NCBI GenBank assembly: GCA_017443985.1 | Contig: JAFSXR010000059.1 | Coordinates: 1-63,959 of the forward strand | Direction: 5' to 3' | DNA from: Synergistaceae bacterium | GTDB lineage: Bacteria > Synergistota > Synergistia > Synergistales > Aminobacteriaceae | DNA: 63,959 nt | Part shown: positions 7,318-14,365 of the stretch, piece by piece | Layout: each line of letters begins with the position of its first letter | Position numbering within the stretch: position 1 is the first letter of the stretch | The notes under the pieces: generated by a model | Told to the model about the DNA's origin: nothing | What the model saw: only the letters and a program-made list of their open reading frames with translations | Databases searched by the model: none | Made by a program: the position numbers and the translations under genes

Positions 7318-8237
7318 CAACGATACAAAAAATAGAAGTTACAGCCGAAGAAAATTTTGACAGGCTCGACGTATTTTTAGCTGAAGAACTCGAATTTACC
7401 CGCAACCGCGTACAAAATTTAATCAAGCGCGGGCACGTACGGAGCAGCGGAAAAAAACTGAAAGCCTCAATGAATGTTCAGAAGGGCGAGAAATTTCTCG
7501 TTGATGTCCAAGTCTCTGAAAATGCGATGTATTTACGAGCCGAGCCGGTTGATTTTGAAGTCGTCTACGAGGACGAATATTTATTAGTGATTAATAAACC
7601 TGCCGGTGTTGTCGTTCACCCATCGCCGGGCAACTGGCGCAACACTCTCGTTAATGGTCTCGTGTACCGCTACCCGGAATTAAAATTATTAACGGACTGG
7701 CTGAGGCCGGGAATAGTTCACAGACTTGACTCCGGGACTTCGGGCTTAATGGTCGTGGCAAGAACTCAAAAAATGAGTAAGGATCTTCAGAAATTATTTG
7801 CTGACAGGAAAGTCGATAAAAATTACATCGCTCTTGCTCACGGAAGACCCAAGAGGCTCGAAGGAACTATATCGGGCCCGCTCGACAGAGACCCGGATAA
7901 TTTTTTGAAGATGGCTGTCGTTCTCGGCGGCAAGTCGTCATTAACGGGCTATAAAGTTCTCTGGACAAAAAATAATATTTCGATGGTAACGTTCAAATTA
8001 TTCACGGGAAGGACTCATCAAATCCGCGTACATTTTTCCGCGCTGGGCTGTCCTCTTGTCGGCGATACTGTCTACGGAGCACCGCAGGAAGAGTCAGAAC
8101 TCGGCCGGGTTTATTTACATTCATGGAAGCTGAGTTTCGTTCACCCGGCTACGAAAGAGCAAATGACCTTCAGGAAGACAATCCCGGAATGTTTCACGGA
8201 ATACATTAAACATAAACAGGTAGGAGTTAGGAGTTAG
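7314..8237 (+). CDS. rluD: RluA/RluD-family 23S rRNA pseudouridine synthase
   Basis: This 307-residue enzyme converts uridines of rRNA to pseudouridine. It has an N-terminal S4 RNA-binding domain (LDVFLAEELEFTRNRVQNLIKRGHV, about residues 18-45). The RluA catalytic domain follows, with the signature RPGIVHRLDSGTSGLMVVA, where HRLD carries the catalytic aspartate (about residue 143). FTGRTHQIRVHFSALGCPLVGD is the usual late motif. The start overlaps the stop of the CDC48-like gene (ATGA). The last codons, GTA GGA GTT AGG AGT TAG, are made of the TTAGGAG array, so the C-terminal VGVRS is repeat-encoded. RluD is the likeliest member, but RluA/RluC specificity cannot be excluded. Confidence 0.9.
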   Translation: MTTIQKIEVTAEENFDRLDVFLAEELEFTRNRVQNLIKRGHVRSSGKKLKASMNVQKGEKFLVDVQVSENAMYLRAEPVDFEVVYEDEYLLVINKPAGVVVHPSPGNWRNTLVNGLVYRYPELKLLTDWLRPGIVHRLDSGTSGLMVVARTQKMSKDLQKLFADRKVDKNYIALAHGRPKRLEGTISGPLDRDPDNFLKMAVVLGGKSSLTGYKVLWTKNNISMVTFKLFTGRTHQIRVHFSALGCPLVGDTVYGAPQEESELGRVYLHSWKLSFVHPATKEQMTFRKTIPECFTEYIKHKQVGVRS

Positions 8238-8272
8238 GAAGTAAAAACAAAACCCTAACTCTTAACTATAAA
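8219..8272. repeat. TTAGGAG heptad array, inverted pair
   Basis: Forward units (8219-8242) and reverse-complement units (8252-8268) flank an A-rich spacer, so the transcript can fold. The TAG stops of both convergent genes, rluD and the amylosucrase, come from this array. Confidence 0.8.
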
Positions 8273-10107
8273 TTCGCTAAGAGCCACTTAAATTCATAGC
8301 CTTCAAGTTTTATTCTGCCGGAATTTTTATCGGTGAACCTTTCGCCCGTCATCATGTCGCTGTAATTAAACGGGTCTCCTAAATTTTCGTTGGGCGTGAA
8401 CGTCTGAGCCTCGTCGCTGAAATTAAAGAACGCGAGCATTTTTTCTTTCTGAGTTTTTTCGCCGTAGTATCTTCCAATCCCTAGCACGTGGTCATTTCCC
8501 GTCTCGATCAGCCAAGTGTCAGCAGAGTTCGAGAACACCGACCGGGTGTCGCGCAGTTTAATCATCTTGTGAAGAGCGTCAAAGATTTTTCCCTCCGGTG
8601 TTTTTTTGTCGCGGCGTTTCTCCGCGTTCTTCCAGTTAAAAGCACCGCGATGAATATACCTGCTGTCCGCTGATTTATCAGGGTCGTCGTGATACGTGTA
8701 GTCGTTTAACTGTCCGACTTCATCGCCGCTGTATAAAACAGGTATGCCGCTCTGGGTTAATAAGAATGCGTGAAGCATTGTGTCAAGTTTTACGGCCATG
8801 TCTTTATTTTTTGACTCAAGTCCGCAGAGTGAAGCCGTCGTTCCGCACATTCTGGCGTCGCCGAGTTCGGGAGCGTCGTTGTAAGTTTCACCGCGTGAGG
8901 GCGAATTTTTGAAATCCCCTTTGAAATAATCGTTCAAAAATTTTTTGTGAGCGACTTCGTCAATTTCAAAATTTCTTAAAAAATCGTAATCAAGTCCCCA
9001 GCCGATGTCATCATGGCAGCGTAAATAATTCAAGAACACATACTCTTTAGGAAGAGCAAAGACGCTGGCTAACTGGTGCTTCATCAGGCGCGTATCCTTC
9101 GTTGCAACGGTGTGCCAAGTGCTTGCCATCGTCGTTACGTTGTAGAGCATGTTACATTCAGGCTTCTCGACAGTTCCAAAATACGGCACAACTTTTGAAG
9201 GCTCCATTACAACTTCGCCGAGCAATAAAGTTCCGGGACAGACAATTTCAGCGGCCATTCTCATAATCCTCACGAGAGTGTGAACCTGCGGAAGGTTGCG
9301 GCAATTTGTTCCGAGCGTCTTCCAGATGTAAGGCACAGCGTCGAGCCTTATAATGTCAATTCCCTGATTGCATAAAAATAACATGTTCTCGGTCATGTCG
9401 TTAAAGACGACGGGGTTTCTGTAATTCAAGTCCCATTGATACGGATAGAACGTAGTCATAACGACCTTGCCGGATTCCTCGTTGAAAGTAAAATTTCCCG
9501 GAGCTGTGGTCGGAAAAACTTCGGGTAAGTGCTGCTCAAACTGCTTGGGTATTTCCCAGTTGTCAAAGAAAAAATATCTGTCCTGAAATTCTTTCTCGCC
9601 CTTCTTCGCTCTCATTGCCCACTCGTGATCTTCGCTCGTATGATTCATAACGAAGTCGAGGCATACGCTGATCCCTAGCGAGTGGCATTTCTCCGACAGG
9701 TCCGCTAAATCTTCAATCGTTCCTAAATCGGGCCGGACTTTTCTGAAATCCGAGACAGCATAGCCGCCGTCGCTTCGGCCTTTAGGAGTGTCGAGCAGCG
9801 GCATTAAGTGAAGGTAAGTAACTCCGCATTCCTGAATATAATCAAGATGTTCTTTAACGCCCTTGAGATTTTTTGCGAAGCACTCGGTGTAAAGCATCAT
9901 TCCTAAAATATCATTGCCTGCGTACCAGTCCGGGACTTTTTCGCGGGCCTCGTCAAGTTCTTTTAATAAATCGTTGCGCGACTCCCAGCACATTTTTAAC
10001 ATTGAGCAGAAGTAATCAAAAGCCTGCTTATCATTTCCGTAGAGTTCATAGTAAAGCCATTTAAGCTCATCATAATTTTTTGCGAGCCTTTTTTCAAAGT
10101 CATTCAC
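8266..10107 (-). CDS. Amylosucrase-like GH13 glucosyltransferase
   Basis: This 613-residue enzyme of glycoside hydrolase family 13 matches amylosucrases, which split sucrose and build alpha-1,4-glucan. A helical N-terminal domain (about 1-85) precedes the barrel. Barrel motifs in order are DFVMNHTS, the nucleophile region IIRLDAVPYIW, the acid/base LLGEVV, and RCHDDIGW with the transition-state-stabilising Asp. The last form is more typical of amylosucrase and sucrose hydrolase than of alpha-amylases. A C-terminal beta domain follows (LAFFNFSDEAQTF). There is no signal peptide, so it works in the cytoplasm. It is monocistronic, with a candidate TATACT at 10181. Product specificity (polymer or free glucose) cannot be decided here. 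Confidence 0.87.
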   Translation of the reverse strand: MNDFEKRLAKNYDELKWLYYELYGNDKQAFDYFCSMLKMCWESRNDLLKELDEAREKVPDWYAGNDILGMMLYTECFAKNLKGVKEHLDYIQECGVTYLHLMPLLDTPKGRSDGGYAVSDFRKVRPDLGTIEDLADLSEKCHSLGISVCLDFVMNHTSEDHEWAMRAKKGEKEFQDRYFFFDNWEIPKQFEQHLPEVFPTTAPGNFTFNEESGKVVMTTFYPYQWDLNYRNPVVFNDMTENMLFLCNQGIDIIRLDAVPYIWKTLGTNCRNLPQVHTLVRIMRMAAEIVCPGTLLLGEVVMEPSKVVPYFGTVEKPECNMLYNVTTMASTWHTVATKDTRLMKHQLASVFALPKEYVFLNYLRCHDDIGWGLDYDFLRNFEIDEVAHKKFLNDYFKGDFKNSPSRGETYNDAPELGDARMCGTTASLCGLESKNKDMAVKLDTMLHAFLLTQSGIPVLYSGDEVGQLNDYTYHDDPDKSADSRYIHRGAFNWKNAEKRRDKKTPEGKIFDALHKMIKLRDTRSVFSNSADTWLIETGNDHVLGIGRYYGEKTQKEKMLAFFNFSDEAQTFTPNENLGDPFNYSDMMTGERFTDKNSGRIKLEGYEFKWLLANL

Positions 10108-10180
10108 GGCAAAAAAACAACTCTCTTTCTAAAAAAATTTTTTCTGAAAAATTTTCTGGTCTTGGATTTAATTTTCATTA

Positions 10181-10186
10181 AGTATA
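10181..10186 (-). promoter_or_regulatory. Candidate -10 element (TATACT) for the amylosucrase gene
   Basis: Reading the minus strand gives GCTATACTTAATG about 75 bp before the start codon, the same TATACTTAA word as at recA and the toxin-antitoxin pair. Confidence 0.4.
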
Positions 10187-10258
10187 GCAAAAAGATTTTC
10201 AAAAAATTAATGTTTGTTATATAATACTCAAAGAATAATTTTTTTCATGATAAAAATA

Positions 10259-10378
10259 TTTTTTGGGGACTACAATGGGTACTACAAAAACTTCAAAAAT
10301 TTTTGCTTGTCATAAAAATTCACAGAGCTGATAAAAAAAATAGAATCAAAAAATTTTCCGGGCCTCTTAAAAAATTTT
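10259..10378 (+). repeat. GGGGACTACA dispersed element, copy A
   Basis: The copy starts TTTTGGGGACTACAATGGGT, continues ACTACA, then TTCAAAAATTTTTGCTTGTCAT and ends in the AT-rich tail with TAGAATCAAAAAATTTT, which is shared with copy E. An upstream TATAAT lies at 10220-10225. A 22-codon frame opens with ATG at 10247 and ends with TAA at 10313-10315. Its first part, IFFGDYNGYYKNFKNF, is the frame conserved in the other copies. It occupies much of the 343-bp gap between two divergent genes. Confidence 0.75.
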
Positions 10379-10449
10379 GTAGGGCTTATAAAGTTTTATT
10401 GACACTTCAGCATGAAAGAAAATATAATTCTTAAATCAATAATAAAAAA

Positions 10450-11349
10450 ATGAACAACACAGAAATTTTAAGCAACCTTAGAACTTTAGGGCTTGATGCC
10501 GGAGCGACTGCCGATGACATTCACGCGGCTTTCAGAAAATTAGCAAGAGAGCTTCACCCGGACATAACAGGCTCAAGAAGCGATTATAGATTTAAGCAGA
10601 TAACGAGCGCGTATACTTTTTTGAAGAGTATCACGCCCGAAGAGCTTGACGCGCTAAATTCACAGACCGATAAAAATAAAAATATTTTTGATTATTACAG
10701 CGACAGAAAAAAATATAAAATAAATGACGAAAAAATTAACGCGATAATCGATAAATATGAAGCCGAGCTGAAATCTTTTTATCCCGGCCGGGCAGGGCTT
10801 GAAAATTTAGACATGGACGCTTTGATTTTGAGATTGAAGTCCGAAAATCCTAAAGTCATTAACGCGGCTTTGAAACATGCCGGGAATTTAGTCAACCGCG
10901 TAGAATTTCGCAGAGCCTTCGCCGCAGTTCTGAACAAAAAAGAAATTGATGAGGGACTCGCGGAAATTATAAACTCTCTGCCTTTTGAGGACGGCGCAAA
11001 AAAATTAATTGCACTCGATGCAGCGAACAACGCCGCAAATTTTCCGACAGGATTAATAACCGCGCTGATAGGCAACGAAGCTGACGCTGATGTCATGGAA
11101 AGTTTTTTAATGTATGTTAGGCCCGATGATGTTGCTGTGATTTTAAGACGCTGGCCGGAGAAAAAAATCATGAACGCCGGAGTTTTAAGAAAACTTTTAT
11201 CTTCTGACGATGCCAGAGTTTTAGTCCCGGTTCTGTCAGTAATGAAAAATAATTTTCCGAACTTGGCCGCGCAAAATAAAAAAAGGCTGAAAGAATTAGA
11301 AAATCATTCTGTTGCAGCTGTCAGAGCGTGGGCAAAGAAATGCAGTTAG
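10450..11349 (+). CDS. J-domain (DnaJ-like) protein with unknown helical C-terminal part
   Basis: This 299-residue protein has an N-terminal J domain at about residues 10-60, including FRKLARELHPDITG with the HPD triad that stimulates DnaK ATPase, and FKQITSAYTFLK as helix IV. There is no Gly/Phe region, zinc finger or DnaJ C-terminal domain, so it is a class C J-protein that would bring DnaK to one client. Residues 100-299 are helical and repetitive in feel (PKVINAALKHAGNLVNR, DARVLVPVLSVMKNNF, VAAVRAWAKKCS), possibly HEAT-like. No Shine-Dalgarno is obvious before the ATG. The TAG stop is the first unit of a TTAGGAA array. The client is unknown. Confidence 0.75.
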   Translation: MNNTEILSNLRTLGLDAGATADDIHAAFRKLARELHPDITGSRSDYRFKQITSAYTFLKSITPEELDALNSQTDKNKNIFDYYSDRKKYKINDEKINAIIDKYEAELKSFYPGRAGLENLDMDALILRLKSENPKVINAALKHAGNLVNRVEFRRAFAAVLNKKEIDEGLAEIINSLPFEDGAKKLIALDAANNAANFPTGLITALIGNEADADVMESFLMYVRPDDVAVILRRWPEKKIMNAGVLRKLLSSDDARVLVPVLSVMKNNFPNLAAQNKKRLKELENHSVAAVRAWAKKCS

Positions 11350-11380
11350 GAATTAGGAATTAGGAGTTAGGAGTTTTTTT
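11344..11380 (+). repeat. TTAGGAA/TTAGGAG array followed by a T run
   Basis: Four consecutive units, two TTAGGAAT-type then two TTAGGAGT-type, end in eight T's and sit exactly between the stops of two convergent genes. The first unit supplies the TAG of the J-domain gene. Confidence 0.8.
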
Positions 11381-12172
11381 TCACTCAACAAAAATCTGAA
11401 GAGGCGTAATATTCAGCGCGAGCCCCGTAACTTCATCGACTTCAATAATGATTCCGTTGAAGGCTGCTCCGTCCTCGCTTGCCTCGAATTTACAAGGAAG
11501 CCCCGTTAAAAATTTCTGCATAACTGATTCATATTTAACTCCTAAAATTCCATCGTGGGCTCCCGTCATTCCTGCGTCAGTGATATAAGCGGTGCCGTGC
11601 CGTAAAATTTTCGCGTCCGCAGTCTGTACGTGGGTGTGAGTTCCGACTACTGCGCTGACTTGACCGTCAAGATAATAAGCGAGAGCCTGTTTTTCCGAAG
11701 TAGCTTCGGCGTGAAAATCTACGAAGATCGGCAAATTTTCACCGCCCTGCGATTTTAATTCTTCGACAATATCATCAGCACATGAGAAAGGCGAATCGAT
11801 CGGCGGCATAAAGACCTGCCCCTCAAGATTTATAATGCCGAGTTTTTTTCCCTTTCGTTCTATAATTCCGTAACCGCGTCCGGGACATGAGCGCGCATAA
11901 TTTGCAGGACGAAAGACCCGCGTTTCCGCGTCGAGCATTGAAAAAAAATCCGGCTTGTCCCAAATATGATTGCCTGATGTCATAGCGTCAACGCCGAGCG
12001 AAATAAAATCATTAAAAATTCTCTCGGTCATGCCCTTTCCGTGCGCAGCGTTCTCGCAGTTTATAATCGTGAAGTCAAAACTTCCGTAATCTTTTTTAAT
12101 TTCCGGAAGAGCAGCCGCAAGTGCCGCCCTGCCCGTGTTCCATGCGACATCGCCTGAAAATAATATTTTCAT
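11381..12172 (-). CDS. ymdB: YmdB-family metallophosphoesterase
   Basis: This 263-residue protein belongs to the YmdB/TIGR00282 calcineurin-like phosphodiesterases, which act on cyclic nucleotides in the characterised Bacillus enzyme. Metal-site motifs are visible in order: MKILFSGDV (GD), INCENAA (Asn), TSGNHIWD (GNH), a VDFHAEATSEKQ stretch, and VGTHTHVQTADA with the two His ligands. Length is standard. The gene lies 27 bp downstream of rny on the same strand, a pairing known from other bacteria. The phosphodiesterase may therefore act together with RNase Y in global RNA turnover, although its in vivo substrate is inferred. Confidence 0.92.
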   Translation of the reverse strand: MKILFSGDVAWNTGRAALAAALPEIKKDYGSFDFTIINCENAAHGKGMTERIFNDFISLGVDAMTSGNHIWDKPDFFSMLDAETRVFRPANYARSCPGRGYGIIERKGKKLGIINLEGQVFMPPIDSPFSCADDIVEELKSQGGENLPIFVDFHAEATSEKQALAYYLDGQVSAVVGTHTHVQTADAKILRHGTAYITDAGMTGAHDGILGVKYESVMQKFLTGLPCKFEASEDGAAFNGIIIEVDEVTGLALNITPLQIFVE

Positions 12173-12199
12173 TTTTTAATTTTACTTTTTTCTAAATTT

Positions 12200-13729
12200 T
12201 TATTTTGCAAATTCTGTAGCTTTTGTCTCGCGTGTAACGTTAATTTTTATTTGTCCGGGATATTTGAGTTCTGCTTCGACGCGCTTGGCAATATCAAACG
12301 CAAGTTTATGAACAGAGCCTTCGTCAGTTTGTGCGGCGTTGAGAATTACTCTGACCTCGCGTCCGGCCTGAATGGCGTAAGCACTCGACACACCCTCAAA
12401 ACTTTGCGCGATCTGCTCAAGATTTTCGAGGCGTTTAATATAAGCGTCAAGGCTTTCACGTCTTGCACCGGGCCTTGAGGCACTGATAGCGTCCGCGACT
12501 GCGACAATGACTTCATAAATTGAATTAATTTCGAGATTATCATGATGAGACGCTATGCAGCTGACGATTTCGGGACGTTCGCCGAGCCTTTTTGCCAGAT
12601 CCGCTCCGATTTCAGCGTGAGGGCCTTCAATTTGACGGTCGATAGCTTTTCCGATGTCGTGAAGAAGTCCTCCGCGCCGCGCTGTCTCTTCATCGAGGCC
12701 GAGTTCTGCGGCGATTATCCCGGCGATCTGGGCGACTTCCATGCTGTGGGCCAAAACATTTTGACCGTAGCTGAATCTAAATTTTAACTGTCCTAACGTC
12801 CGCATTAATTCATTGTTCATGTTCTTAATGCCCATTTCCATAACTGCATTCTCGCCTTCGATGATCATTTCGTCGTCGATATCGCGTGCGGCTCTTTCGA
12901 TTAAGTCCTCAATGCGCGCCGGGTGAATGCGTCCGTCAACGACCAAGCGTTCCATAGCACGCCGGGCAATTTCTCTGCGTATCGGATCAAAACTGCTGAG
13001 GGTTACGGCTTCGGGGGTGTCATCAATAATTAAATCAACGCCCGTTAAATTTTCAAACGTTCTGATATTTCGTCCCTCGCGTCCGATAATGCGTCCCTTC
13101 ATTTCTTCTGAGGGTAAAGGCACGACGCTGATACTGCTTTCCCCTGCGCTTTCGACGGCGCACCGCTGCATAGCTCCGAGAATTATATCGCGTGCTTTTT
13201 TCTCGGCTTCGCGTGCATAAATTTCTTCAAGATCTTTTAATTTCATTCCGAGCATGTGTTTAGCGTCCTGTTCTACTTTTTTGAGAAGAATTTCTTGGGC
13301 CTGTTCTTTATTCATTCCGGCAATTTCTTGAAGTTTTTCTTCTTGTTTTTGAATGGCATCTTCTAAAGCGGCGCGGCGTTTTTCAATTTCCTCGTGTTTT
13401 ACTCTCAGCTCGTCCTCTTTGCGTGAAACTCTGTCAATTTTTTTGTCGAGATTTTCTTCTTTTTGTTCGAGTTTTCGTTCGGTGCGCTGAATTTCGTTGC
13501 GGCGTTCCTTAATATCCTTTTGAGCTTCTTGTCTCATGCGGCTGACTTCTGCGCGGGCCTCTGTTTCTTTTGACTGCTTTATTCTTTCTTCTCTTTCTTC
13601 GCAATCTTTGAGCCTGTTCGCTATCTGATTGTCCACGCTGTTTAATCGCGAATTATCCCAAAATTTTAAGGCCGCGAAGCTGACACCGGAGCCGGCCATA
13701 AAAAAAACCAATGCATAAACGAACTGCAT
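12200..13729 (-). CDS. rny: Ribonuclease Y
   Basis: This 509-residue membrane-anchored endoribonuclease starts mRNA decay. Residues 1-20 form the single N-terminal membrane helix (FVYALVFFMAGSGVSFAAL). A long charged coiled coil follows, to about residue 190. The KH domain contains GRIIGREGRNIRTFENLTGVDL, followed by DTPEAVTLSSFDPIRREIA. The HD domain shows GGLLHDIGKAID with the metal-binding HD, and HAEIGADLAK. Length and order are those of RNase Y. It is the first gene of an rny-ymdB unit. Its 5' region (13730-13900) is AT-rich with no obvious promoter, and a possible RNA gene lies on the opposite strand beyond it. Confidence 0.96.
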   Translation of the reverse strand: MQFVYALVFFMAGSGVSFAALKFWDNSRLNSVDNQIANRLKDCEEREERIKQSKETEARAEVSRMRQEAQKDIKERRNEIQRTERKLEQKEENLDKKIDRVSRKEDELRVKHEEIEKRRAALEDAIQKQEEKLQEIAGMNKEQAQEILLKKVEQDAKHMLGMKLKDLEEIYAREAEKKARDIILGAMQRCAVESAGESSISVVPLPSEEMKGRIIGREGRNIRTFENLTGVDLIIDDTPEAVTLSSFDPIRREIARRAMERLVVDGRIHPARIEDLIERAARDIDDEMIIEGENAVMEMGIKNMNNELMRTLGQLKFRFSYGQNVLAHSMEVAQIAGIIAAELGLDEETARRGGLLHDIGKAIDRQIEGPHAEIGADLAKRLGERPEIVSCIASHHDNLEINSIYEVIVAVADAISASRPGARRESLDAYIKRLENLEQIAQSFEGVSSAYAIQAGREVRVILNAAQTDEGSVHKLAFDIAKRVEAELKYPGQIKINVTRETKATEFAK

Positions 13730-13939
13730 AATAATAATTTTGTCCTTTCTAAATTTATTTATTCAAATTCAAAACTGAAATTTATTATTGAAATTCACGT
13801 TCCAAAAAATTTTACGTGAGGTGCTAAAATTTTATGCCTGCCCTAAGATTAAAGGACAAACCATAGAATTTTACATTTTTAATTTGCGTTTAACAAGCTG
13901 AAAAAATTTTGAGAGAGTAAAAAATAAATAAAAAAGAGC

Positions 13940-14115
13940 TGTGATAAAATAGGAACAACGTGAGGGGTGTTGTACCCTAATTTGAAAAATATAAAAACAC
14001 TCGTACTAACATTGCTTCATGAGACGGATGAAGCTCAAAAGAGCAGCCAAGCAAGGACAGTGAAGAAGAACATGATTTTGCGGATCAGTCTTTTCGCTGT
14101 TTTTTTATGCTTTGA
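13940..14115 (+). ncRNA. Candidate structured non-coding RNA of unknown class
   Basis: Most of this 413-bp gene-free interval is unexplained. On the plus strand a promoter-like TGTGATAAAATA (about 13941-13952) precedes several possible stems. These are ACAAC/GTTGT around GTGAGGGGT, a perfect GCTTCAT-(7 nt)-ATGAAGC hairpin, and an overlapping alternative GCTC-AAAA-GAGC. Finally ACAGTGAAGA pairs with TCTTTTCGCTGT (with wobbles and one bulge) and runs into seven T's, as in an intrinsic terminator. It does not match tRNA, tmRNA, RNase P or the SRP core as I remember them. Evidence is structural and done by eye only. Confidence 0.3.
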
Positions 14116-14141
14116 GGAGCTAGGAGTTAGGAAGAAAAAAA

Positions 14142-14360
14142 TTATTTCTCTAAAATTACTTTATAGCCGCCGTCGCGCTCTTCAGTGCTGACTCTCCAGC
14201 CTTTATTTTGAGCAAAGCGCGAGACGTTGTTGCGCGAGGTCGCTGTGTCTACGAGAACCTCAACGCGCCCTGACGTTAAATCCGCAAGTGCCTTTTTCGT
14301 CATCATGACCGGCTGAGGGCATGAAAGCCCCGATGCGTTTACAGTTATAACATCGCTCAT
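14142..14360 (-). CDS. TusA/YedF-like sulfur (selenium) carrier protein
   Basis: This protein of about 72 residues belongs to the TusA/SirA/YedF family, small carriers that hold a persulfide on a conserved cysteine. VNASGLSCPQPVMMTKKAL carries the CPxP motif near residue 13. The start is placed at 14360, because a GGGGGT site stands 7 bp before it; an upstream ATG at 14387 would overlap yedE. It follows yedE by a few bp. YedE plus a TusA-like partner is a recurring pair in selenium metabolism and in sulfur uptake, so it probably receives or passes on the imported chalcogen. Confidence 0.87.
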   Translation of the reverse strand: MSDVITVNASGLSCPQPVMMTKKALADLTSGRVEVLVDTATSRNNVSRFAQNKGWRVSTEERDGGYKVILEK

Positions 14361-14365
14361 AAAAA

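Noticed and set aside
14040-14075. GAGCAGCCAAGC stretch as SRP RNA core
   Set aside because: Only part of the word resembles the 4.5S core; the GGAA tetraloop helix with its flanks is missing.
13967-14191. Plus-strand 74-codon frame
   Set aside because: It overlaps the antisense end of the TusA-like gene, has no ribosome site and its sequence is not protein-like. The stretch is better explained by stems and a T-run.
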